A stretch of 40,634 bases of DNA from RUG14219 sp045538535 (GCA_045538535.1 JAZSRN010000062.1:1-40634); one strand, 5' to 3'; positions 8,701-16,886 are shown, counted from the first letter of the stretch. The notes: generated by a model from the letters alone, not told the origin. Made by a program: numbers and translations.

Positions 8701-8789
8701 AATTGAGCCTTTTGAGCATCATTGAAAGTATCCCATTGGGCTTTTTGAATTACAGCAGCATACTCTTTCTTAAATTCTAATGCACACAT
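5748..8789 (-). CDS. Very large YSG-repeat protein with two glycine-zipper segments
   Basis: 1013 aa, not recognised as a known family. Residues 1-490 are charged, Lys/Glu/Asp-rich and helical (coiled-coil-like) with no signal peptide. A Gly/Ala-rich hydrophobic segment follows (GALKGAGVGFASGVIGEAFA, about 505-525). Residues about 535-775 are a Tyr/Thr/Val/Gly array built on Y-S-G-T-V-x-Y and related units, with alternation typical of a beta-structured stalk. A second glycine-zipper segment (AAIGALTGGIGAAFTAGKI, about 790-812) closes the array. A Thr/Pro linker (about 827-866) leads to a 145-residue C-terminal domain with DEIKVGDKTYKL. If both Gly segments cross the membrane, the array is on the far side. 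The start follows AAAGGA. It is divergent from the FHA adhesin, which has a similar Thr/Pro linker. Confidence 0.75.
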   Translation of the reverse strand: MCALEFKKEYAAVIQKAQWDTFNDAQKAQFAKMYEEQFVIAGKNNKVVNANPKTLSSELSTKKADSTKGLTVQSTETTVPVTADSGIPLAENKKLQKQKLEQYKAEYKKLYSGDLNRAKEDIVRVVYAKGVDGVEQGLRNGASTPMGAMILKDKYMLEMASKEEIQQFQDKFYERIKYYSDPKNMTEARNSYNEFYSKYKDEQPIRQNQDLTQAEIVELARRDALNHTVKLEDGVYRQMAQTMVKERRENEAANLHKEYYENIQAADDKNNAMYARQLRTELQTIMEDERQEFNDDFEALIEYSAEAKLDIEIAKERVNNRVLHWDKPQKGETWKEDENNVVLSSSLRKEVMKTPELYCREANAGETADFEVNGKKYIFDSQKTKDYRVSISNEQEIDRANGEKDEYNDADMYVSIDNRKRGAKEKKTEEYRQEFLKKHPELADEKKREEYFKTHSEEADNWNGYGQAFKDKQKDRKLEKRWAKAVGLDYEKDNTNALRALHIGKGALKGAGVGFASGVIGEAFATTKIVNADYARIVEYAGTVAYSGTQAYKTDVTFEGDIPYSTQVKVSGNTTYDTTVLAEGDIDYNRQVTVEGWTDYSGEVAYSADYTQGYSGTVDYTHTQGYSGTVGYSGTTPGQNIDVTTPSTSTFYQNGKPVSSTTIDYTQTVTVPGQDYSGTVDYSGTVTGTGTVGYSGTVSGTVTGTQGYSGKAYYSRTVDVNGVVHYRQEIPVSGQVYYEQVVDVDGTVHFKETKVVEGEVAYEGEQEYSGEKEVTGQTSARHKFDWSVPFKAAAIGALTGGIGAAFTAGKIKDHGGGPEVEARKLVANQKPTPTVATTPTEPSTPTIATTPTTPTTPTEPTCPAVVKDTTKETDLPTLDMRGKNGGKNLANAVMQLWGVPAKDLYEAVGVVKALHGITDRRSAQGIADLRLYDEIKVGDKTYKLNKDITRDKIADNDRAADKWDGDVKGTAKVKRYGATVYLECDGKILKTFTGENALKEAQDYADKYNNQKK

Positions 8790-8804
8790 AATAATAGTCC
8801 TTTC

Positions 8805-8830
8805 TGCGCTTTAAACATGACAAAAGCGCA
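8805..8830 (-). promoter_or_regulatory. Leader hairpin upstream of the YSG-repeat gene
   Basis: TGCGCTTT (8805-8812) pairs with AAAGCGCA (8823-8830) around a ten-base loop. On the minus-strand mRNA it lies directly before the AAAGGA ribosome site of the gene starting at 8789, so it could influence translation or protect the 5' end. Confidence 0.45.
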
Positions 8831-8947
8831 AATTTTTATACTTCTCTGTTTATATAAAAACTTTTATCGACACAAAATTGCAGAAGTTTAATAATGAAAT
8901 TTTTACTTTTTTCTAAAATCCTTATTCTATGCGGATTAAATCCTAAA

Positions 8948-8986
8948 AATACATATTTACAAAACTTAAAATTTGTAATATGTATT
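8948..8986. promoter_or_regulatory. Long imperfect inverted repeat in the divergent intergenic region
   Basis: AATACATATTTACAAA (8948-8963) and TTTGTAATATGTATT (8972-8986) are reverse complements apart from one inserted T. The eight-base loop and AT content suit an operator for a dimeric regulator better than a terminator. It lies near the middle of the 337-bp space between two large divergent genes. Confidence 0.5.
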
Positions 8987-9013
8987 ATATTGCGGGTATA
9001 TGTATCGTATTGC
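8980..9013. repeat. Two 14-bp direct repeats spaced 20 bp apart
   Basis: ATGTATTATATTGC (8980-8993) and ATGTATCGTATTGC (9000-9013) differ at two positions. Their 20-bp period is about two helical turns, so both copies face the same side of the DNA. The first copy overlaps the right arm of the inverted repeat. This looks like a regulator binding array. Confidence 0.45.
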
Positions 9014-9126
9014 ATAAGTCGATGTTAAATTTTGTTAAAGTTTTTCGAAATTAGTGAATTTTGAAGAATGAAAAACCGTTATATACATTATAGTGTAAGA
9101 TTGTGCAAAAAGAATGCGAGAATGTT

Positions 9127-12100
9127 ATGACGAATGTTTTTTTGACAAAGAAAAAGAAGATTGCAAGATTGAGTTGTATAGCTTTATTATCTGCGGTGTT
9201 TTGTGTCACTCCTACTTTAGCCGCTAATATTTCGGGCGCCACGCCTGATGCGGTTGACGGGTCTTATAATATTAGACCTGATGGTGTGAATGGTACTGTA
9301 GGTTTTAGACAATACGAAAATTTTACGGTTGACAAGGGTGATGTGGTAAATATGATTTTTCAATATTTACAAGGAGATGTTTGGACAGATGCTAACGGAG
9401 TTCAACATACTTGGTCAACTTGGGATATCAATACGTTTGTAAACTTAGTTAAAAACGAAGTTAATATCAATGGTATTTTGAATACTTTGAGAGAGGAAAA
9501 CGGTGCGTTTAGCAACGGTAATTTGATGTTTATTTCACCAAATGGATTTGTTGTTGGCGCGTCAGGTGTATTAAACGTTGGTTCATTATCAGTGATTACT
9601 CCGACAATGGAACAATATAATACTTTATCTGCACAATTCCCTACTACCCAAAGTATTGCAACAGGTGGGCTTGTAAATACTACTTTACCTGGAGTGTTGA
9701 CAATTAATGGTGGTGCAACAATTGATGTTCAAGGTAAAATTCTTGCAACCGGTGATGTAGATTTGCAAGGTGGGACAGTTAGAACTGCTGATGGTGCGGT
9801 AATTGCTGCCGGTGCAAATAATAATAATAAAGTATTTAAAAAATATGATGTGGATTGGGGCCTTAATCCGGGTGAAGGAACAATTACAAATACATACAAT
9901 CCGGAACAAGAAGCAACAGATTTGTTTGCAGCATTGGTAAATACAGATAATATGACTATTGGTAATGCGTTTTCCGGTAGTGGCGGAGATATTAAAATTA
10001 CATCCACAAAGGGAACAGACATTGCACAAGGTTCTTATGTTAGAAATTACTCATCCGGTAATACCTCTATCACTAATAGAGGAGCCGATGGTATTAATAT
10101 TGCGGGTGAAGTTTCAAACCAAAGCGGTACTTTAGAATTTGTTAACAATGGCGGAGATTTAAATATTAATTCGACCGGTTTGGTACGAAATGCCGGCACA
10201 ATGAATATCGAAAATAACGATGTACAATTAAATATTGACGGTACGGTTATTAATGACGGTACTATGAATATTACGAATTATGGTGAAGAAGAATTTTATA
10301 TTAATGGTGATGTTACAAACAAAACCGGAGTTGCAACATTCATCAATGATGGCAGATATTTTGATATTGGTGGTACCGTAACGTCAGAAGGTACTGCATT
10401 AAATATAACAAATAATGCAGGTGGGCTTGAAATTTATGGCCTTGTTGACAACAAAACCGGTGTAGGAACAATTACCAACAATGCCGGCATGTTGAATGTA
10501 GCGCCAGATGGCAAAGTATTAAGTAATGGTAAGAGTTTGACCATGAAAAATACAACCGGTGACGCGTTCCAAATTTTGGGCGAAGTTGACAACGAATCCG
10601 GTACTTTGCTTTTAGAAAACCAAAATGGTTATTTCAATATTAACGGCAAAGTGTTAAATAACGGTACAAGTTTGACTGTCAACAATAGTGGTGTTGGTGG
10701 ATTGTCGATTACCGGATTGGTTGACAATGAAAATGGACCAGCCAATATTACTAACAGTGCCGGAGGTTTTACTGTTGGTGCTGATGGTAAAATTTTGAAC
10801 AATGGTAAATCATTGGTTGTAACAAATACTGATGGTAATTATTTAACCATAGATGGTATTGTTGACAACGAATCCGGTACTGCACTTGTAGAAAATAAAA
10901 CCGGAAAATTAACAGTTAATGGTACGGTTCTAAATAATGGTACCAGCTTGGATGTTATAAATAGTGGCGAAGACGGGCTTGAAGTTGTTGGGCTTGTTGA
11001 TAACAAAAATGGTCCTCTAACAATTAAAAACTCAAAAGGTTTATTAAGAGTTGCAAGAGGTGGTCATGTTAGAAACAGTGGCAAGTCATTAACTATGACA
11101 AATACCGGTGACGGTATGCCTATTGAAGGTACCGTTGAAAACCAAAGCGGAAAAGCTTTAATAGATAACCAAAATGGAAGTTTGACAGTAGCAGCTACTG
11201 GTCGTGTTCTTGGTAATCTTGACAGTACCTCTGTAACTCTTCAAAATACTGGCTGGGATTTGACAGTAGATGAAGGTGGCGAAGTTAATAATATATTAGC
11301 ATTAAATATGATAAATACCGGCGATAACGGTTTGAATATTAATGGCAAGGTTACAAATGAAGGCAATACTACAATTACAAACTCCGGTCGAAAAGGATTG
11401 AATATTGGTAGTACCGGTCGTGTAACCAATACCGGTTATAAAGTTGATATGACAAACTCCGGTGCTGACGGAATGAATATTCAAGGTATCGTTAAAACAA
11501 CCGATGTCGGTAAAGTAAATATCACAAATACAAATTCAGATGTAACTATCGGTGATAATACTTCTAACAATTTCTATATCGATTCAAATGGCAAAGTGAC
11601 AATGAATGTTACGAATGGTAATGTTTATAACTATGGTGTTGCTAAAACATTGATTAGGACAACTGATGGTGCAAACCTTGATATAAATGTCACAAATGGT
11701 GCTATCGGTCGTGAAATCGGCCCTTGTGATGGTGGTATTTGTACTGGTGTTGGTCCTGCTGAAAGAGATTTGACTATTTCAATTAATACAAACGTAGACG
11801 GCAGAATTAACGCAATTTCTACAAAAGGTACAAACGAGTCATTGATTAATATGGCAAGTTTAGATAAAAATATGAACGTTGATAAAATTCACGCAGATGG
11901 AAGAGTAATTCTACTTGCAGATGTTGCGGATGTTAGCAAGAAAGGTTCTGTAGCTTATGACATCGTAAATATGACAACTGATGCAACCGGTGCAACTCCT
12001 AACTTGAAAGGTGATGGTATTTCGGCTATTGCAAGCGGCAATATCGGAACTAAAAATAAAAAAGTAACGTTTATACAAACTGATGCAAATATTGATATTG

Positions 12101-13605
12101 CAAATGAACATGATGATGCAGACAAACCGCATGAATTATATACAGATCCGATGGTTTCAGGTAAAGGCGTTGAATTCTTAGCAATTAAAGATGTAAACGT
12201 TAAAGGCCTTGATAACGCAGATGGTACTAAAAACGATACTAATGTTTGTACAATTGTATCAAGAGAAGGAACAATCAATGCTGAATTTTCAGGTGATACA
12301 TACATCAGAGATATTACCGCACAAGACGAAGTAAATGTTGTAAACCGCGGTAGAGAAATGTATATCGAAAATCTTGGTGGTGCACCTTCAAGATATAAAA
12401 CAACTGGTGATTACTACGGTGATTATTCTGAAATCGTTCCAGAACTTGCAGATTTAAAAGTGCTTGATTTGGGTACCGTTGAAGAACCGAATTACGAACC
12501 AAACTCAACCCTTGTGGTTAAAAACGGAACATTGAATGGTGAAGGTTCTGTTAGTCATCCGAATATGAACCAAGATGTTACAGTGACAGCTGATAATGCT
12601 TATATCGGTGGATATTACTTCAATATGGGTAAACACAGAATGCCAGGTTTGTCTCAAGTAACACTTGATGATAGAACAAATCCTTTGGTAAATACAAATG
12701 AAGATGTACCGGTTTCAATCAGAGGCAGAGCAGTTAGACCGGAAGATGTAATCGCCATTGGTAGAGATGAAACTGAACGTATTTACTATTATGGCAAAGA
12801 AGATGGTGATCCGGATGATGCAAGTGGAAGCGGTCAAAGAGATGATCCAACATTTGATAAAAACAAAGAAGATGGCGATGATTTAGTTGTTCCGGAACCA
12901 ACAATTGCAACTGAGCCAACTCAACCAACCGAGCCAACTCAACCAACTGAGCCAACTCAACCAACCGAGCCAACTCAACCAACCGAGCCAACTCAACCAA
13001 CCGAGCCAACTCAACCAACTGAGCCAACTCAACCAACTGAGCCAACTCAACCGACTGAGCCAACTCAACCAACCAAGCCAACTCAACCAACTGAGCCAAC
13101 TCAACCGACCAAGCCAACTCAACCGGCTAGAGATGACAGTGCGGCAAATGATGAATTAAGAAAAAATATCAGACAACGAGTTGTTGAAGAAAACTTCGAC
13201 GCAATCGATAAACGACAATATATGAGATTTGATATAGACGGTGGTAACAACGATGTTATTTTCCAATCAACTCCGGAAGTTGAATCTATAGTAAACATCT
13301 CAAGAGGCGGGGTATCACTTGCCCACAACAAGAAACTTAAAGTCGGTGACGTTGTTCCAGTAAAACTCAAATATGGTGACGTGGAAATTGAAGCGGATGT
13401 AAAAATCGTTTCAGCAACGGACAAGCGAGCCGGAGGTCAGTTTATCAACCTCGATGAGGAAACTCAAACAAAACTTCTATATTTAAGTTTGCTTGAAGAA
13501 GGCAAGAGCGTTGTTAAATCGGAAATGTCCGAAACCGCAAGTCAACCTCATAACCCAATTAGGAACGTAACATTCCAACAAGAAGAAGTTGAATCGCTTG
13601 AATAA
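9127..13605 (+). CDS. Filamentous haemagglutinin-type adhesin with a C-terminal PilZ domain
   Basis: 1492 aa from the ATG at 9127; an in-frame GTG at 9103 would add eight residues ahead of the signal peptide. Signal peptide about 1-33 (ends TLAAN). Residues about 38-165 are a TPS/haemagglutination activity domain (GTVGFRQYENFTVDKGDVV, FISPNGFVVGASGVLNVGS), used for two-partner secretion. Residues about 310-790 hold a beta-helix array of roughly 44-47-residue units with VDNESG / NNGTSLTV / LTIDG elements. Twelve PTEPTQ-type hexapeptides (1263-1334) form a linker. The last domain (about 1358-1470) is PilZ-like with both c-di-GMP motifs: R1363-xxx-R1367 and N1390-x-S-xx-G1395. PilZ normally works in the cytoplasm, so its place on an exported protein is odd. 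No TpsB partner is in the window. Confidence 0.85.
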   Translation: MTNVFLTKKKKIARLSCIALLSAVFCVTPTLAANISGATPDAVDGSYNIRPDGVNGTVGFRQYENFTVDKGDVVNMIFQYLQGDVWTDANGVQHTWSTWDINTFVNLVKNEVNINGILNTLREENGAFSNGNLMFISPNGFVVGASGVLNVGSLSVITPTMEQYNTLSAQFPTTQSIATGGLVNTTLPGVLTINGGATIDVQGKILATGDVDLQGGTVRTADGAVIAAGANNNNKVFKKYDVDWGLNPGEGTITNTYNPEQEATDLFAALVNTDNMTIGNAFSGSGGDIKITSTKGTDIAQGSYVRNYSSGNTSITNRGADGINIAGEVSNQSGTLEFVNNGGDLNINSTGLVRNAGTMNIENNDVQLNIDGTVINDGTMNITNYGEEEFYINGDVTNKTGVATFINDGRYFDIGGTVTSEGTALNITNNAGGLEIYGLVDNKTGVGTITNNAGMLNVAPDGKVLSNGKSLTMKNTTGDAFQILGEVDNESGTLLLENQNGYFNINGKVLNNGTSLTVNNSGVGGLSITGLVDNENGPANITNSAGGFTVGADGKILNNGKSLVVTNTDGNYLTIDGIVDNESGTALVENKTGKLTVNGTVLNNGTSLDVINSGEDGLEVVGLVDNKNGPLTIKNSKGLLRVARGGHVRNSGKSLTMTNTGDGMPIEGTVENQSGKALIDNQNGSLTVAATGRVLGNLDSTSVTLQNTGWDLTVDEGGEVNNILALNMINTGDNGLNINGKVTNEGNTTITNSGRKGLNIGSTGRVTNTGYKVDMTNSGADGMNIQGIVKTTDVGKVNITNTNSDVTIGDNTSNNFYIDSNGKVTMNVTNGNVYNYGVAKTLIRTTDGANLDINVTNGAIGREIGPCDGGICTGVGPAERDLTISINTNVDGRINAISTKGTNESLINMASLDKNMNVDKIHADGRVILLADVADVSKKGSVAYDIVNMTTDATGATPNLKGDGISAIASGNIGTKNKKVTFIQTDANIDIANEHDDADKPHELYTDPMVSGKGVEFLAIKDVNVKGLDNADGTKNDTNVCTIVSREGTINAEFSGDTYIRDITAQDEVNVVNRGREMYIENLGGAPSRYKTTGDYYGDYSEIVPELADLKVLDLGTVEEPNYEPNSTLVVKNGTLNGEGSVSHPNMNQDVTVTADNAYIGGYYFNMGKHRMPGLSQVTLDDRTNPLVNTNEDVPVSIRGRAVRPEDVIAIGRDETERIYYYGKEDGDPDDASGSGQRDDPTFDKNKEDGDDLVVPEPTIATEPTQPTEPTQPTEPTQPTEPTQPTEPTQPTEPTQPTEPTQPTEPTQPTEPTQPTKPTQPTEPTQPTKPTQPARDDSAANDELRKNIRQRVVEENFDAIDKRQYMRFDIDGGNNDVIFQSTPEVESIVNISRGGVSLAHNKKLKVGDVVPVKLKYGDVEIEADVKIVSATDKRAGGQFINLDEETQTKLLYLSLLEEGKSVVKSEMSETASQPHNPIRNVTFQQEEVESLE
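12913..13128 (+). repeat. 18-bp tandem repeat, 12 copies, coding for PTEPTQ-type hexapeptides
   Basis: Twelve units based on GAGCCAACTCAACCAACT (codons E-P-T-Q-P-T), with third-position changes (ACT/ACC, CCA/CCG) and Glu to Lys in units 10 and 12. Every unit keeps the frame. The array forms the flexible linker between adhesin and PilZ domain and is the kind of repeat that changes copy number by slippage. Confidence 0.95.
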
Positions 13606-13610
13606 AATAA

Positions 13611-13642
13611 AAACCCTCAACATAAAGTTGAGGGTTTTGTTA
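13611..13642 (+). terminator. Terminator of the FHA adhesin gene
   Basis: AAACCCTCAAC (13611-13621), loop ATAAA, GTTGAGGGTTTT (13627-13638), then TGTT. It starts six bases after the stop codon. Confidence 0.9.
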
Positions 13643-13651
13643 TAAAACGAT

Positions 13652-13676
13652 AGTCCCCTAAATAAATCAGGGGACT
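13652..13676 (-). terminator. Hairpin, probable terminator of the small minus-strand gene
   Basis: AGTCCCCT (13652-13659) pairs with AGGGGACT (13669-13676) around nine bases. On the minus strand it is followed by ATCGTTTTA. It lies 33 bp past the stop of the 13710-13868 gene and faces the adhesin terminator. Confidence 0.6.
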
Positions 13677-13709
13677 TAAATTTGTTCTTTTACTGATTAA
13701 AACCGCTAA

Positions 13710-13868
13710 TTACATTGCTGATATGTTATAATCTCTTTCTGCTGCAAAACTTGTGCAAGCAAGAACTTTCTCCAAACAATTGTTAATAAAAGCTTCAACT
13801 TTTGAAACTTCTGTTTTAATTGCGTTTAGTTTCTCATCTTTTGGTAAAAATTCTTGGTATTCGTACAT
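13710..13868 (-). CDS. Small 52-aa protein, unknown
   Basis: 52 aa beginning MYEYQEFLPKDEKLNAIK and ending RDYNISAM, with a central amphipathic helix and two cysteines (NNCLEKVLACTS). It has a near-perfect Shine-Dalgarno, AGGAGG, eight bases before the ATG, and its own downstream hairpin, which argues strongly for a real gene despite its size. It has no signal peptide and no membrane segment. It lies alone between the convergent adhesin gene and the divergent oligopeptide transporter operon. Function unknown. Confidence 0.75.
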   Translation of the reverse strand: MYEYQEFLPKDEKLNAIKTEVSKVEAFINNCLEKVLACTSFAAERDYNISAM

Positions 13869-14055
13869 TTTAAAGACCTCCTACAATATTCCTATACTTT
13901 ACTAACAATATAAATATCGGAATATTGTTTTTAAAACTTTAGTAATTTGTTTTGTTTAGTTACAAAAAGTTACAACTATCAATATCAATATTCCCTAATT
14001 TTTAACTTTTTAACCAAAATATAATAAGTTGGGTATAAACAAATAAAATTTTCCA

Positions 14056-14070
14056 TGTTACACTTAGTTT
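14056..14070 (+). promoter_or_regulatory. Extended -10 placed for a leaderless transporter mRNA
   Basis: TG-T-TACACT (14056-14064) ends six bases before the ATG at 14071, and no Shine-Dalgarno is present. The transcript would start at or next to the start codon. Confidence 0.5.
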
Positions 14071-15909
14071 ATGAAAAAAGGGGTTTTGTATTTAATTATA
14101 ATATTTTTGATAAGTTTAACGGTATTGAAGGCTTGTATACGTCAAGATGTTCCGGAGTATTATTCTGAAACTTTGTCGTCTGTTTCCGGCGCTGAAAATG
14201 TATCATATCCCGCAATGAAAAATGTAACCATAAAAGATGTCGATTATTTGCAATCACAAGCTCCTATAGGTGAATTTGGCGGGGATTTAGTTTCTTCCAC
14301 TATTGGTGAAGGGCCAAAAACTTTTAATCCGTTCAATTCAAAAGATAATATTTCATCGTTAATGTCAGAAGTTATGTACGATGGTTTGGTAACAACTCAT
14401 GCAACTTCAGGCGATGTTGTTCCAAAATTGGCGAAATCTTATACTATTGTTGGTAATGATTATATTGTAAATTTGAGACATGGTATTAAATGGTCGGACG
14501 GTAAACTTATAACTGCTGATGATGTTGTTTTTACTTGGCAAAATATAATTTTTGACGGTTTTGGCAATACTTCCATAAGAGATTCGATGGTTATAAACGG
14601 GAAATTGCCGACAATTACCAAGATTGATGATTATACGGTTAAATTTACAACGCCCGAACCTTTTGCGCCTTTTTTGAGATTGTTGGCAACTCCTATTGCG
14701 CCTAAACATATTTTTAAACCTGCAGTGGATAAAGGTAAGGCTTATTTTGAAACTTTTTTATCTACTAATACAAAACCGGAGGAGTTTGTAACTTCGGGGG
14801 CTTTTAGGTTAAAAGAATATGTTCCTGCACAAAGAGTTATTTTTGAGCGTAATCCGGATTACTACATAATAAACACAGAAGATAAAAAATTGCCGTATTT
14901 AGATAAAATAATATATCTTATCGTAGGAGATTTGAATAATGAAGTTCTAAAATTTGAGGGTGGTGAACTTGATGTCATCGGGCTTCAAGGTGCAAATGTC
15001 GCAAGGTTTAAAGAGCGAGAAAGTTATTCCGATTATAAAATATACAACCTTGGACCGAATACCGGAACGCTTTATCTTGCAATGAATTTGAACACTAGAA
15101 AAGATGACAAAGGTAATTTTTACGTTAATCCGATTAAGCAAGCTTGGTTTGGAGACCTAAATTTTAGACAAGCTGTAGATTACGCACTTGACAGAAAGAA
15201 TATTGTTTTTAATATCGCAAATGGATTAGGTGAACCTTTGTTCACGCCCGAACCTCTTAATTCAATATTTTTGAATAAAAATTTGAAGCCTTATGATAAG
15301 AACGCTGATAAAGCGCGAGAGCTTTTAGCAAAATCCGGTTTTAACTGGGATAAAAATGGCAAATTGTTCGATAAATTTGGTAATAAAGTAGAATTTGATT
15401 TATTAACTAATGCCGGCAATACTGAGCGTGAAGCTATAGGAGTTATGGTAAAGCAAGATTTGGAAGATTTAGGGATGAAGGTTAATTTCAAGCCCATAGA
15501 ATTTAATTCGCTTGTCAATAAATTGGTTTCAACACCTGATTGGGATATGGTGATTATGGGATTTACGGGGTCTCCGCTTGAACCGAATGGGGGCAAAAAT
15601 GTCTGGCTTTCTAACGGAACTCTTCACTTATTCAATCAAAGAATGGAAAAAGATTATAATTCTCCAAAATTTGATTTTGAAAAACGTATTGATTATTTGA
15701 TGGAACAAGGTGCACTTGCAATAAATTTTGCTGATAGAAAAAAATATTATGACGAATATCAACAAATAGTTTATGAGCAAAAACCTTTTATATACATATA
15801 TTCTCCGATTAGAATAAGTGCTATTCGTAAAAAATTCGGGAATATTTATCCGTCCGAGCTTGGCGGAATAACGCATAATTTGGAAGAAATTTTTATCAAA
15901 AGTGAGTAG
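14071..15909 (+). CDS. Oligopeptide-type ABC transporter substrate-binding lipoprotein
   Basis: 612 aa, SBP family 5 (OppA/DppA/AppA type). The signal peptide ends in a lipobox, L-K-A-C22, so the mature protein is a membrane-anchored lipoprotein. Family landmarks include GPKTFNPFNSKDNISS, MSEVMYDGLVT, KLAKSY, LRHGIKWSDGKLITADDVVF, the SGAFRLKEY segment and NFRQAVDYALDRKNI, in the usual order over the normal length. It binds peptides or related small molecules and delivers them to the permeases encoded immediately downstream (five-base gap). No ATPase is linked. Ligand cannot be read from sequence; nickel, murein peptides and sugars are also known for this family. Confidence 0.92.
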   Translation: MKKGVLYLIIIFLISLTVLKACIRQDVPEYYSETLSSVSGAENVSYPAMKNVTIKDVDYLQSQAPIGEFGGDLVSSTIGEGPKTFNPFNSKDNISSLMSEVMYDGLVTTHATSGDVVPKLAKSYTIVGNDYIVNLRHGIKWSDGKLITADDVVFTWQNIIFDGFGNTSIRDSMVINGKLPTITKIDDYTVKFTTPEPFAPFLRLLATPIAPKHIFKPAVDKGKAYFETFLSTNTKPEEFVTSGAFRLKEYVPAQRVIFERNPDYYIINTEDKKLPYLDKIIYLIVGDLNNEVLKFEGGELDVIGLQGANVARFKERESYSDYKIYNLGPNTGTLYLAMNLNTRKDDKGNFYVNPIKQAWFGDLNFRQAVDYALDRKNIVFNIANGLGEPLFTPEPLNSIFLNKNLKPYDKNADKARELLAKSGFNWDKNGKLFDKFGNKVEFDLLTNAGNTEREAIGVMVKQDLEDLGMKVNFKPIEFNSLVNKLVSTPDWDMVIMGFTGSPLEPNGGKNVWLSNGTLHLFNQRMEKDYNSPKFDFEKRIDYLMEQGALAINFADRKKYYDEYQQIVYEQKPFIYIYSPIRISAIRKKFGNIYPSELGGITHNLEEIFIKSE

Positions 15910-15914
15910 ATACA

Positions 15915-16886
15915 ATGGAAATTCTTAAATACATATTAAAGCGAATAATTCAAACGATACCATTATTGATAGTGGTTTCTTTTATAAGCTTTTTTATAAT
16001 TCGTTTAAGTCCGGTTGATCCGCTTGCAGAACTTAGGTTAAATCCTTCTGTATCCAAAGAAACTTTGCAAAAAGAAACCGAAAGATTGGGGCTCGATAAA
16101 CCAATAATTGTTCAATACGGAAAATGGGCAACATCGTTTCTAAAAGGGGATTTGGGAATAACATCAAATGGAGAAAAAGTTAGTACAAAATTAAAAGAGC
16201 GTATACCAAATACTCTTTTGTTGACGTCGATTGTAATTTTTTTGACTTGGATTGTCGGTATTCCATTAGGTGTTTTGGCTGCTGTGCGGTGGAAGTCTAA
16301 GACGGACAGATTATTGACTGTGTTAACAAGTGTAGGAATGGCAATACCATCATTTTTCTTCGCGGTGTTATTATTGCTTTTTGCAGTGAAAACGGGATGG
16401 TTTCCTGTTGGGGGGTTAACCTCTTCAAGTTTTTCACAGATGAGTTTTGGTGCAAAATTTTGGGATTTACTTTCCCATTTGGTATTGCCGGTAACTGTTT
16501 TGTTTACAATTTCACTTGCGGGATTGCAAAGACAAATGAGGGCTAATTTGTTGGATGTTTTAGATAGTGATTATGTGAAATTTGCCAGAGCAAAGGGTTT
16601 GAGCGAATTTCAAGTCGTATTTAAACATGCACTTCGTAATGCCGTTAATCCTATGATTACGCTTTTAGGGTTTGAGTTTGCGGGGTTGTTGAGTGGGGCA
16701 GCGTTGACAGAGTATGTTTTTCAATATCCTGGACTCGGCAGGTTAATTCTTGAGGCAGTTTTAAAATCAGATATAAATCTTGTTATGGCATCGTTAATGA
16801 TGGGGGCTGTAATGCTGATTTTAGGGAATTTGTTGGCAGATATATTGCTTATCATAACTGATCCACGAGTTAGGGGGGCAAAATAG
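15915..16886 (+). CDS. ABC transporter permease, OppB/DppB family
   Basis: 323 aa inner-membrane permease with about six transmembrane helices. It has the N-terminal YILKRIIQTIPLLIVVSFIS opening typical of OppB/DppB, a periplasmic loop (GLDKPIIVQYGKW), and the cytoplasmic EAA-like loop GLSEFQVVFKHALRNAVNP that docks on the ATPase. It pairs with the next gene to form the channel. GTGAG just upstream acts as ribosome site within the end of the binding-protein gene, so the two are coupled. Confidence 0.93.
   Translation: MEILKYILKRIIQTIPLLIVVSFISFFIIRLSPVDPLAELRLNPSVSKETLQKETERLGLDKPIIVQYGKWATSFLKGDLGITSNGEKVSTKLKERIPNTLLLTSIVIFLTWIVGIPLGVLAAVRWKSKTDRLLTVLTSVGMAIPSFFFAVLLLLFAVKTGWFPVGGLTSSSFSQMSFGAKFWDLLSHLVLPVTVLFTISLAGLQRQMRANLLDVLDSDYVKFARAKGLSEFQVVFKHALRNAVNPMITLLGFEFAGLLSGAALTEYVFQYPGLGRLILEAVLKSDINLVMASLMMGAVMLILGNLLADILLIITDPRVRGAK

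Noticed and set aside
12913..13128. CRISPR-like tandem repeats
   Set aside because: Units are contiguous with no spacers and code in frame; no cas genes nearby.
12734..13159. Alternative-frame and antisense reading frames in the adhesin linker
   Set aside because: They only translate the 18-bp repeat (LSWLSW, QLNQPS); low complexity and no start signals.
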